Source: Deltaproteobacteria bacterium
GTDB taxonomy: Bacteria; Desulfobacterota; Desulfarculia; Desulfarculales; Desulfarculaceae
DNA length: 64,000 nucleotides
NCBI GenBank assembly: GCA_020444165.1
Contig: JAHLLK010000001.1
Location: 129,908 to 193,907, forward strand
Direction: 5' to 3'
Positions 41,827 to 52,184 of the stretch are shown one piece after another. Under the pieces are notes generated by a model. The model worked only from the letters and a program-made list of their open reading frames with translations, was not told the origin of the DNA and ran no database searches. The translations under genes were made by a program, and so were the position numbers. Every line of letters begins with the position of its first letter. The first letter of the stretch is position 1.

Positions 41827-42831
41827 CTAGTGCTCGGCGTAGCCCCCGCCGGCCTTGCCCCGGAACACCCGGTAGAGAAAAAGGTTGTAGGCCGCCATCA
41901 CCGGCAGGAAGATGGCCACACCCACCAGCATGACTTGCAGGGTGATGATTGGCGAAGCCGTGGCCGCCACGGTGAGGTCCGGGGGAGCCACGTAGGGGAA
42001 CATGCTGCCCGCCAGGCCCAGGCTGAGGAAAAGCCCGCCCAGCCGGCTCCATAGCCCCAGGCCCCCGGCCTCTGGCCGGGCCAGTTGGCGCGCCGTCACG
42101 CCCAGGAACACCAGCCCCAAGAGGAGGGGCAAGAGGCTGTAGAGGAAACCAGGCCAGGCCAGCCAGTTGGCGGTGAGGAAGGGATAGCGCCCGCGGAGCC
42201 AGAGGAACAGGCCCAGGGCGGCCAGCACCGCCGCGAGCAGGGAGAGGAGGGCCCAGCGCCGGTTGGCCAGCGCCAGAGGCCCCTCGGCCTTGTCCACCAG
42301 GTGACAAGCTCCCAGAAACACGCACAAAAGCACCACGGCCCCGGCGATGGCCAGCCCCAGGGGCGAGAGCCAGCGCCAGCCCACCGAGGCAAAGGCGGCC
42401 GGCGAGAGCCCGTTCAGCCAGCCGCCCAGGACAAACCCCAGGGCCAAGGCGGTGAGCAGGCTGCCCAGCCCGAAAGCCAGCGCGGTCACGGGCTGATGAA
42501 CCACGGACTCATGGAACTCGAGGCCCACTCCCCGGGCCATCAGCCCGAACAACAAGAGCGCCACCGGCAGATACAGGGCCGACAGGGCCAAGCTGTACAC
42601 CCCGGGAAAGGCCCCGAACAGCATGCCCCCGGCCACCACCAGCCAGGTGAGGTTGGCGTGCCACACCGGGGCCACGCTGGCCATGAGGGTCTTCTTGGCC
42701 GCCTCCTCCGGGGTGAACAGGGAGATTATCCCCACCCCCAGGTCAAAGCCGTCCATGACCAGGGCCAGAGCCAGGAAAAGGCCCACCAGGAAGAACCACA
42801 AGTTGCCCAGATTGGCGTTCAGGATATCCAT
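41827..42831 (-). CDS. cydB: Cytochrome bd ubiquinol oxidase subunit II
   Basis: A 334-residue membrane protein with about eight to nine helices, subunit II of a bd-type quinol oxidase. The N terminus contains LWFFLVGLFLALALVMDGFD, followed by GVGIISLF; the FDLGVG stretch is a family hallmark. No heme ligands are expected in this subunit. It starts one base after the cydA stop, so the two are one transcript. Together they would reduce O2 to water at high affinity, which in an anaerobe serves mainly for oxygen protection. No CydX-like short gene follows. Confidence 0.95.
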   Translation of the reverse strand: MDILNANLGNLWFFLVGLFLALALVMDGFDLGVGIISLFTPEEAAKKTLMASVAPVWHANLTWLVVAGGMLFGAFPGVYSLALSALYLPVALLLFGLMARGVGLEFHESVVHQPVTALAFGLGSLLTALALGFVLGGWLNGLSPAAFASVGWRWLSPLGLAIAGAVVLLCVFLGACHLVDKAEGPLALANRRWALLSLLAAVLAALGLFLWLRGRYPFLTANWLAWPGFLYSLLPLLLGLVFLGVTARQLARPEAGGLGLWSRLGGLFLSLGLAGSMFPYVAPPDLTVAATASPIITLQVMLVGVAIFLPVMAAYNLFLYRVFRGKAGGGYAEH

Positions 42832-42832
42832 G

Positions 42833-44239
42833 TCAGGCCGCCTTTGGCTGGGCCGCCGCCTGGCTGGCCCGCTTGGGGGACTCCGGCGTCAGGTCCGGTC
42901 CCTTTTGAAGGATGCGCCGCGCCGCGACCAGGAAGGCCACCAGCAAGAGGGTGTAAACCGTGGCATAGGCCGCCAGCGTCAGGCCCACCTCGCTGGCGGG
43001 CAGGGCCGAGGCCACCTCCTTGGTGCGCACCTGGTTGTAGATGATCCAGGGCTGCCGCCCCACCTCCCGGGTCACCCAGCCGGTGAGCACCGCCACATAG
43101 GCCGCCGGGCCGGCCGCCAGCCAACTCGCCAGGAGCCATTTGCGCTGGGTCAACCCCGTGGGGGTGAGGCCTCCCTTCTTCCAGACCCAGGCGGTCAGGA
43201 GCATCAGGAGGATCAAGGCGGAGCCGATGGCGAACATGATGCGGAAGCTGTAAAACACGATCCACACCGGCGCCTGGTCGTCGAGGGGGAACTCGGTCAG
43301 GCCCCGCACGCTGCCGGTCAGGGAGCGGGTGACGATCAGGCTGAGGCCGTAGGGGATCTCCAGGGACCAGACGTTGTCCTGCTTGGCTTGGTCGGGCCAG
43401 GCCAACAGCTTCCAGGCGGCGGGTTGCCCCGGCGGGTTGGTGTGCCAATGGGCCTCCACCGCGGCCAGCTTGGCCGGCTGATACTTGGCCACGGACAGGC
43501 CGGAGGAATCGCCCAGCACGAACTGCAAAGGGGCCAGGGCCACCGCGGCCACCAGGGCCAGCTTGAAGGTCCGGAGGAAGAACTCCGCGTGGCGGTTCCG
43601 CCAGATATACCAGGCGCTGACGGCCCCCACCGCAAAGGCGGTGGTCTCCAGGCAGGCCACCCACATGTGGCTGACGCCCCAGAAGGCGTCGGGGTTGAAG
43701 ATGGCGGCCAGGTAGTCGGTGACCACGAAGCGGCCGTTTTCAAAGTGGCCGCCGGCCGGGGTCTGCATCCAGGAGTTGGCCACCATGATCCAGAAGGCCG
43801 ACAAGGAGGCCCCCAGGGCCACCATGGCGGTGCTGAACAGGTGCAGGCCCTTGGGCACCCGCTTCCAGCCTAGGAGCATCACGCCCAAAAAGCCCGCCTC
43901 CAGCATGAAGGCCATGGCTCCTTCAAAGCCCAGCACGTTGCCGAAGAAGCCGTTGGTCTGGTCGGCGAAAGGCCCCCAGTTGGTCCCGAATTGGAACTCC
44001 AGGGGCAAGCCGCTGGCCACGCCCACCGCGAAATTCAGGAGAAACAGCTTGCTCCAAAACCGGGCGTGCTGATAGTAGGCTTGCTCCCCGGTTTTCAGCC
44101 ACATAGCCTCCAGCACCACCAGCATGATACTGAGCCCGATGGAGGCCAGGGGCCAGAGGATGTGGAAAGCGGTGGTGAGGGCGAACTGCAAACGGGAAAG
44201 CGTGACCGGGTCGCTCAGGTTCTGCCATAGTTCCGACAT
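42833..44239 (-). CDS. cydA: Cytochrome bd ubiquinol oxidase subunit I
   Basis: A 468-residue membrane subunit that carries hemes b558, b595 and d and oxidises quinol. Heme-ligand features are His26 (TTAFHILWPL), a second His in VSHMWVACLE and a Met in SFRIMFAIG; the conserved GRQPW motif (REVGRQPWIIYN) is present. The quinol-binding Q-loop between these is short, as in the non-E. coli short-Q-loop and cyanide-insensitive subgroups. ATG 44239 is supported by GGAG five bases before it; the open frame continues 120 codons upstream without support. Divergent from the cytochrome b5-DUF2231 gene. Confidence 0.95.
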   Translation of the reverse strand: MSELWQNLSDPVTLSRLQFALTTAFHILWPLASIGLSIMLVVLEAMWLKTGEQAYYQHARFWSKLFLLNFAVGVASGLPLEFQFGTNWGPFADQTNGFFGNVLGFEGAMAFMLEAGFLGVMLLGWKRVPKGLHLFSTAMVALGASLSAFWIMVANSWMQTPAGGHFENGRFVVTDYLAAIFNPDAFWGVSHMWVACLETTAFAVGAVSAWYIWRNRHAEFFLRTFKLALVAAVALAPLQFVLGDSSGLSVAKYQPAKLAAVEAHWHTNPPGQPAAWKLLAWPDQAKQDNVWSLEIPYGLSLIVTRSLTGSVRGLTEFPLDDQAPVWIVFYSFRIMFAIGSALILLMLLTAWVWKKGGLTPTGLTQRKWLLASWLAAGPAAYVAVLTGWVTREVGRQPWIIYNQVRTKEVASALPASEVGLTLAAYATVYTLLLVAFLVAARRILQKGPDLTPESPKRASQAAAQPKAA

Positions 44240-44727
44240 TTGGTCTCCAAGCTGGGACTGGAGGGACACGGAGGGGCAAATCCCGGCTGCGCCGGGGCCA
44301 GGGACCCCCTCTATAACTAAAAAGTATAAACGTATTGCGGTGGCGGGGACAAACAACCATCCTGGCCGAGGAAAAAGGCGAACTGCCCGAACGGCTTGAC
44401 TTAGCTGCGCGAGAACGGAAGAATGCACTTGCAGGGTTTGGGAAAACAGCCTGCCCGGCGCGCCACCACCCCACCCCGCCCCAGCCTCTCCCGGCGGAGA
44501 GATCCCGGGTGCGGGCGCCCCAAAGGGCGCTGACAAAAACGCAATTACAGGTTTGGCCAGACAGACAGAGGCCAGCCTTGGTTTGCTTGAGGCCCCCACG
44601 GCCTATTCCCCAGCCTGGGCGGGCGGTCAGCGCCGGAGCAGCCGTCCCGGTCAGGGAACGTCCCCCCAGGCGGCCCTGCCGCGTGGTAACCAGCCTCCCC
44701 GCCGCGAGGAGGGGCGGCCAGACAAGG
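44240..44727. other. Divergent intergenic region between cydA and the b5-domain gene
   Basis: No gene is supported. An AT-rich patch at 44312-44340 (minus strand ACTTTTTAGTTATAGA) is the likeliest cydA promoter. On the plus strand TTGACTTAG at 44396-44404 could supply a -35 box for the divergent gene, but no good -10 follows. No FNR-type dyad was found. Confidence 0.4.
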
Positions 44728-45468
44728 ATGTGCAAGGTTTTGCCGGAACCCACCAAAACGATCTCGGCCCAGGATCTGGCCGCGGCCGACGGCAAGGAAG
44801 GCCGGCCGGCCTACATCTGCCACCAGGGCCGGGTGTTTGACGTAACCCCCAGCCGCATGTGGAAAAACGGCGATCATATGCGCCGTCACCACGCCGGGGA
44901 GGACCTGAGCAAGGATTTTCAGGACGCGCCCCACGGCCAGGAGGTTTTCGAGCGCTACCCCCAGGTGGGGGTGCTGGAGGGCTGGCAGGCGCCGGCGCCG
45001 GCGGAAGGCGAGGCGGAGTTGCCCTGGCTGGTGCAGAAGATTCCCTTCCTGAAGCGCCATCCCCATCCCATGACCGTGCACTTTCCCCTTGCGTTCTCGA
45101 TCACCTCGCCCTTGTTCGCCCTCTTGTACCTGCTCTTCGGCTGGTCGGGTTTCGACGACACCCTGTTGGTCTGCCTGGGGGTCAACGTGGTGGTGGTCCC
45201 GGTGGTCATCGTCACCGGTCTGTTTACCTGGTGGTTCAACTATCAGGGCCGGGCCATCGCCCCGGTGGTGGTCAAGCTCATCCTCTCCCCGGTGTTGTGG
45301 GGCCTCAGCCTGGGCGCGTTCCTGTGGCGGCTGTTGGCGCCGGAGCTTTTGAGCGGCCCGGCCGGACCTTCCTGGGTTTATCTGGCCCTGGTGGCGGGGA
45401 TGTTGCCCGTGGCCGGGGTCATCGGCTGGTTCGGGGCCACCCTGACCTTCCCCCTGCACGGAGAATGA
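44728..45468 (+). CDS. Cytochrome b5-like heme domain fused to DUF2231 membrane domain
   Basis: A 246-residue protein. Residues 10-85 match a cytochrome b5-type domain: ISAQDLAAADGKEGRPAYIC, then GRVFDVTPSRMWKNGDHMRR. Candidate heme ligands are a His in NGDHMRRHHAGEDLS and one in DAPHGQEVFERYP. Residues 105-245 are a DUF2231-type membrane domain with four helices, starting with the signature HPHPMTVHFPLAF. The two-domain arrangement suggests electron transfer at the membrane, perhaps from the quinone pool; this is inference. It is divergent from cydAB. ATG 44728 lacks a well-spaced ribosome binding site (AGGAGGGG is 15 bases away), so the exact start is uncertain. Confidence 0.85.
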   Translation: MCKVLPEPTKTISAQDLAAADGKEGRPAYICHQGRVFDVTPSRMWKNGDHMRRHHAGEDLSKDFQDAPHGQEVFERYPQVGVLEGWQAPAPAEGEAELPWLVQKIPFLKRHPHPMTVHFPLAFSITSPLFALLYLLFGWSGFDDTLLVCLGVNVVVVPVVIVTGLFTWWFNYQGRAIAPVVVKLILSPVLWGLSLGAFLWRLLAPELLSGPAGPSWVYLALVAGMLPVAGVIGWFGATLTFPLHGE

Positions 45469-45490
45469 TCCGGGGTCACGGGACGTTGAC

Positions 45491-45572
45491 GGTTGCTTAT
45501 CCCGGAAGGGGAGAGTACCCTTGCGAAAACCGCCGACCCGCGGAACAAAGGCGGTGAGCCGCGGCGGCAACC
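45491..45572 (+). ncRNA. Candidate structured RNA leader with pseudoknot
   Basis: Upstream of the hybrid histidine kinase, GGTTGC (45491-45496) pairs with GCAACC (45567-45572), enclosing hairpin AAGGG/CCCTT (45506-45522) and hairpin ACCGCC/GGCGGT (45529-45555). The loop of the second holds CCGCGG (45538-45543), which can pair with CCGCGG at 45559-45564, giving an H-type pseudoknot. The result is a three-way junction of 82 bases. It matches no riboswitch family I can name, and chance pairing is easier in GC-rich DNA. Confidence 0.3.
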
Positions 45573-45659
45573 CCGGGCAGGCCCCGGTGGAGCAGCCGGC
45601 GGCGCGGAGCACCAACTCCGGGTCGGCGTGGCGGAGACAACCGAAGTGGTGGTAGGCAC

Positions 45660-48182
<2,523 letters not shown>

Positions 48183-48324
48183 CCGCTTCGCGCCTCGCCG
48201 TCCCCCGGGTCGGCGTGAATTCCCCCTGGGCCCGCGCAGCCCCGGCAGTTCAACGCCAGCGACCCCCCTAAGCAGGAGGCGGGACATCTCCCTGCTCCCC
48301 TGCTTTTCGCTCTTGCCGGCCGGC

Positions 48325-49044
48325 TCACTTCTCTGCCGGGCCGCCCCCCTGCTGCTCGATCTCCCGTTTCATCTGATTGATGCACTTGGTGACCGGAATC
48401 TTCTTGGGGCACACCCGGGTGCACTCGAAGTAGTTCTTGCACCCCCAGGCCCCGGTGGGGCGGTCCAACTGGGCCAGCCGGGCGGCCTGGTCCTGGTCCC
48501 GGGAGTCCATGATGCGGCGGAAGGCCTGCACCAGGGGCGCGGGGCCGATATAGTCCGGGTCCTCGTCCAGGGCCGGGCAGGCCCCGGAGCAGCAGCCGCA
48601 GAGGATGCAGCTGATGACCTGGGCCAATTTCTGGTGCTCCTCCGGGCTTTGGTGTCGCTCGTCCTCGGGCGGAGCGTCGTGATTCACCAAAAAGGGCCGG
48701 ATTTCCCGCACCAGCGTGAAGAAGGGCTCCAGGTCCACCACCAGGTCCTTGAGCAACCGGAAATGGGGCAGGGGCTCCACCGTGACTTCCCCCTCCGCGG
48801 CGAACTGGCCGGCCAGGGTCTGGCAGGCCAGGGCGGCGCGGCCGTTGAGCTGCATGGCGCAGGAGCCGCACACCCCGTGGGCGCAGGAAAGGCGGAAAGA
48901 CAGGGTGCCGTCCTGCTCCCATTTGATGCGGTTCAGGCAATCCAACAACCGGTCGCCCGGCTGGCAGGTCAGTTGGTACTCCTGCCAGTGGGGAGCCTGG
49001 TCGTGGTCCGGGTGGAAGCGGGCGATCTTGAACTTGAGTTCCAT
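48325..49044 (-). CDS. sdhB: Succinate dehydrogenase/fumarate reductase iron-sulfur subunit
   Basis: A 239-residue iron-sulfur protein that passes electrons from the flavoprotein to the quinone site. The [2Fe-2S] motif LSCAHGVCGSCAMQLNG and its fourth Cys (AALAC) are in the N-terminal half; the [4Fe-4S] and [3Fe-4S] motifs CILCGCCSGACP and CTRVCPKKIPVTKC are in the C-terminal half. It begins one base after sdhA. No membrane cytochrome b subunit (SdhC/D) is adjacent. Direction of the reaction (succinate oxidation or fumarate reduction) cannot be read from the sequence. Confidence 0.95.
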   Translation of the reverse strand: MELKFKIARFHPDHDQAPHWQEYQLTCQPGDRLLDCLNRIKWEQDGTLSFRLSCAHGVCGSCAMQLNGRAALACQTLAGQFAAEGEVTVEPLPHFRLLKDLVVDLEPFFTLVREIRPFLVNHDAPPEDERHQSPEEHQKLAQVISCILCGCCSGACPALDEDPDYIGPAPLVQAFRRIMDSRDQDQAARLAQLDRPTGAWGCKNYFECTRVCPKKIPVTKCINQMKREIEQQGGGPAEK

Positions 49045-49045
49045 G

Positions 49046-50767
49046 TCAATACGTCCTGGGCTTGGGCTGGAAACGGGTGATGGTCACCGGCTTGTGGCTG
49101 AGCTTCAGCTTGCCCTCCTCGCGCCGCACCAGGGTGTGCCGCAGCCAGTTGGCGTCGTCGCGCTCCGGATAGTCCTCCCGGAAATGGGCTCCCCGGCTCT
49201 CGGTGCGGGCCAGGGCCGCCGCCACGGTGGCCTGGCCCAGGAGCAACAGGGATTGCAGCTCCAGGGCTTCGGTGAGATCGGAGTTGAAGCTCCGGCCGTG
49301 GTCGTCGATGACCGCCCCGGGGTAGCGTTCCTCCAGTTCCTTGACCTTGGCCAGGGCTTGGCCGAGGCCGTCGGCGTCCCGGAACACGGAGCACAGCCCC
49401 GTCAGGGTCTCCTGCAGCTCGCGGCGGAGCGGCGCGATGCGCTCGCCCGAGCGGGGCTTCTTGAAGTGGTCCAGGCGCTGCAACACGGGCCACGCGTCGT
49501 CCCGGGAGAGCCGGCCCGGGGCCAGGTCCCCGGCTTCCCGGACCAGGGCCAGGCCGGTGCGGCGGCCGAACACCACCAGATCCATGAGGGAGTTGCAGCC
49601 CAGGCGGTTGGCCCCGTGCACGGACACGCAGGCGCACTCTCCGGCGGCGTAGAGGCCTTCCACCGGCTGGCCGTCCTGGTCCAGCACCCGGCCTTCCAGG
49701 TCGGTGGGGATGCCGCCCATCATGTAGTGGCAGGTGGGCTGCACCGGGATCGGCGCCTCGGCCGGGTCGATGCCCAGGTAGATCTGGGCAAAAGAGGAGA
49801 TCTCGGCCAGCTTGGCGGCCAGGTTTTCCCGGCCCAAGTGGGTCAGGTCCAGGTGCACGTAGTCTTCGCCATTGATGCCCCGGCCGGCGCGGCACTCGGT
49901 GACAATGGCCCGGGAGACCACGTCCCGGGGGGCCAGGTCCTTGATGGTGGGGGCGTAGCGCTCCATGAAACGCTCCCCCTGGGAGTTCCGCAGGATGCCG
50001 CCCTCGCCCCGGGCCGCCTCGGAGATCAAGACCCCCAGCCCCATGATGCCCGTGGGGTGGAACTGCACGAACTCCATGTCCTCTAAGGGCAGCCCGGCCC
50101 GGAACACCGCCGCCGCCCCGTCGCCGGTGTTGGCAAAGCAGTTGCTGGTGGTCTTGAAGACCTTGCCCCAGCCGCCGGTGGCCAGCATCACCGCCCGGGC
50201 CTCCATGAGGTGCACCTCGCCGGTGGCCAGCTCGTAGAGCACCAGGCCCTGGACCTTGTGGTCGCGGATCACCAGCTCTTGGAGGATGAACTCGGGGTAA
50301 ACCGTGATGCCCAGCTCCACGGCCCGGCCGTACAGGGTGTCCAGGATCACCCGGCCGGTGCGGTCAGCCGCGTAACAGGCCCGTTTCACCGGGGCCGCCC
50401 CGAAGTCCCGGGTGTGGCCGCCAAAGGCCCGCTGGGCGATCTTGCCCTCGGGGGTGCGGTTGAAGGGCACGCCCAGGTGCTCCAGCTCGTACACCGCCCG
50501 GGGCGCGTCCTGGGCCAGCACCTGGGCCGCGTCCTGGTCCACCAGGTAGTCGCCGCCCTTGACCGTGTCGTACATGTGCCATTCCCACTTGTCCGGCTCC
50601 TCGTTGCCCACGGCGGCCCCGATGCCGCCTTGGGCCGCGCCGGAGTGGGAGCGGGTGGGATATACCTTGGAGATCACCGCGGTGTCCCGCCCGCCGGCCG
50701 CTTCCAGGGCCGCCCGGAGCCCGGCCAGGCCGGAACCCACGATGACTATGTCGTGTTTTTTGATCAT
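49046..50767 (-). CDS. sdhA: Succinate dehydrogenase/fumarate reductase flavoprotein
   Basis: A 573-residue FAD-containing subunit. The dinucleotide-binding motif [14 protein letters not shown] is at the N terminus, followed by the [11 protein letters not shown] segment whose His normally carries covalent FAD. The active-site regions HPTGI and MGGI ([17 protein letters not shown]), the catalytic RGEGG loop and the motif [14 protein letters not shown] are present. ATG 50767 is preferred (GGAAGGAAC upstream) over an in-frame start at 50809. With sdhB it forms a pair downstream of citrate synthase and aconitase on the same strand. Confidence 0.96.
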   Translation of the reverse strand: MIKKHDIVIVGSGLAGLRAALEAAGGRDTAVISKVYPTRSHSGAAQGGIGAAVGNEEPDKWEWHMYDTVKGGDYLVDQDAAQVLAQDAPRAVYELEHLGVPFNRTPEGKIAQRAFGGHTRDFGAAPVKRACYAADRTGRVILDTLYGRAVELGITVYPEFILQELVIRDHKVQGLVLYELATGEVHLMEARAVMLATGGWGKVFKTTSNCFANTGDGAAAVFRAGLPLEDMEFVQFHPTGIMGLGVLISEAARGEGGILRNSQGERFMERYAPTIKDLAPRDVVSRAIVTECRAGRGINGEDYVHLDLTHLGRENLAAKLAEISSFAQIYLGIDPAEAPIPVQPTCHYMMGGIPTDLEGRVLDQDGQPVEGLYAAGECACVSVHGANRLGCNSLMDLVVFGRRTGLALVREAGDLAPGRLSRDDAWPVLQRLDHFKKPRSGERIAPLRRELQETLTGLCSVFRDADGLGQALAKVKELEERYPGAVIDDHGRSFNSDLTEALELQSLLLLGQATVAAALARTESRGAHFREDYPERDDANWLRHTLVRREEGKLKLSHKPVTITRFQPKPRTY

Positions 50768-50799
50768 GTTCCTTCCGGGGGCCTCCAGCAGGCTGTTGA

Positions 50800-50948
50800 C
50801 AAAGTCCATCCATGGCCTTTTTCAACCAAACTTGGCGAAAGCGCGCTTGCACCCCAGCAAGCGGAGTATGTTGGGGACCCGTGTTTTGCCACGTTTGGCA
50901 GATTGCTTGCTTTTTCAAAGCCGAGCCAGCAGGCTGTTTTTCAAAATC
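50800..50948. repeat. AGCAGGCTG-type intergenic palindrome, copy 1
   Basis: Contains CCATGGCCTTTTTCAACCAA, a CCCCAGCAAGC segment, TTTGGCAGATTGCTTGCTTT and AGCAGGCTGTTTTTCAAAAT ending CCTGCTAGG. The same order recurs at 54783-54940. It fills the gap between sdhA and citrate synthase. Confidence 0.65.
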
Positions 50949-50951
50949 CTG

Positions 50952-52130
50952 CTAGGCCCGGCTGGCCAGGGGTTTGAATTCGCAGCCCATGAGGCCGCAG
51001 TAATCGCCCACGTACTCGGCCTTGGGCCGGTACAGGGCCGGCTTGCCCTGGGCCTCGGCAAAGATCTCCTCGATGATGTGGGCCGACCAGCCGGCGATGC
51101 GGGACATGGCGAACACCGGGGTCATGAGGTCGGTGTGGATGCCCAGCATGTAGTAGACCGGCGCGCTGTTGAAATCCAGGTTGGGCTTCAGTTCGGTCTT
51201 GCCCCGAGCCGCCAACTCGGCCAGGGCCGCCCGTTCCACCTCGGAGGAGATGCGGAACCAGGGTTGACCGGTCTTTTGGCCCAGGCGCTCGCCGATCTTG
51301 CGGAGGTACTTGGCCCGGGGGTCGTCGGTTTTGTACACCGCGTGGCCCAGGCCCATGATGCGCTCGCCCTGCTCCAACTGGCTCTTGACCCAGCCGGCCA
51401 AGTCCTTTTCGTGCTCCAGGGTCAGGAGCATCTTCATGACCATGGCGTTGGCCCCGCCGTGCAGGGCGCCGGACAGGGCCCCGATGCCGCCGGTGACCCC
51501 GGCGTAGATATGGGCCCGGGTGGAGACCACCTCGCGGCAGGCAAAGGTGGAGGCGTTGAAGGTGTGGTCCGCCTGCAGGGTCAGGAGCACGTCCAGGTCA
51601 TGGGCCGACTCCGGGTCCGGGGTCTCGCCGTGCAGCATATAGAGGAAGTTGGCCGCATGGCCCAGGGAGGGATCCGGGGCCAGGGGCTTCTTGCCGCGGC
51701 GGATACGGTCCCAGGCCGCCACGATGGTGGGGAAGCGGGCGATGAGCCCCATGGCCTTGTCCACCACCTCGTCCCGGGTCTGGCCCAGGGGCTCGGGATC
51801 GTCCATGGCCAACAGGGGGATGGCGGCCTGCAACACGTCCATGGGATGAGCGGTGCGGGGGAGCCCCGCCAGATTGTGGAGCGTGAACTCCGGCAAGGCC
51901 CGGCGGGCGGTGATGGCGGCCTCAAAGGGGGCCAACTCCTGGGCCGTGGGCAGATGGTCCTTCAAGAGCAGGTGGCAGGTTTCCATGTAGCTGCAATTGT
52001 CGGCCAACTCCTCGATGCGGTAGCCCCGGTAGATCAGCACCCCCTTGACCCCGTCGATAAAGCTCACTTTGGAATCGGCCACGGTGACTCCCCGGAGCCC
52101 CGTGTTTTTGACCCTGACTTCTTCCGCCAT
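50952..52130 (-). CDS. gltA: Citrate synthase
   Basis: A 392-residue enzyme condensing acetyl-CoA and oxaloacetate to citrate. The catalytic residues are visible as His in DHTFNASTF, His in GLGHAVYK and Asp in NLDFNSAPVYY. The length matches the shorter citrate/2-methylcitrate synthase group, so use of propionyl-CoA cannot be excluded. AAGGAGACGAA lies directly before the ATG. It is 54 bp after the aconitase stop and upstream of sdhAB, supporting a TCA role rather than methylcitrate. Confidence 0.95.
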   Translation of the reverse strand: MAEEVRVKNTGLRGVTVADSKVSFIDGVKGVLIYRGYRIEELADNCSYMETCHLLLKDHLPTAQELAPFEAAITARRALPEFTLHNLAGLPRTAHPMDVLQAAIPLLAMDDPEPLGQTRDEVVDKAMGLIARFPTIVAAWDRIRRGKKPLAPDPSLGHAANFLYMLHGETPDPESAHDLDVLLTLQADHTFNASTFACREVVSTRAHIYAGVTGGIGALSGALHGGANAMVMKMLLTLEHEKDLAGWVKSQLEQGERIMGLGHAVYKTDDPRAKYLRKIGERLGQKTGQPWFRISSEVERAALAELAARGKTELKPNLDFNSAPVYYMLGIHTDLMTPVFAMSRIAGWSAHIIEEIFAEAQGKPALYRPKAEYVGDYCGLMGCEFKPLASRA

Positions 52131-52184
52131 TTCGTCTCCTTGGCAAGGGGGCAGGCCCCCTGGGGTTTTTGAGTGAGGCGGCGC

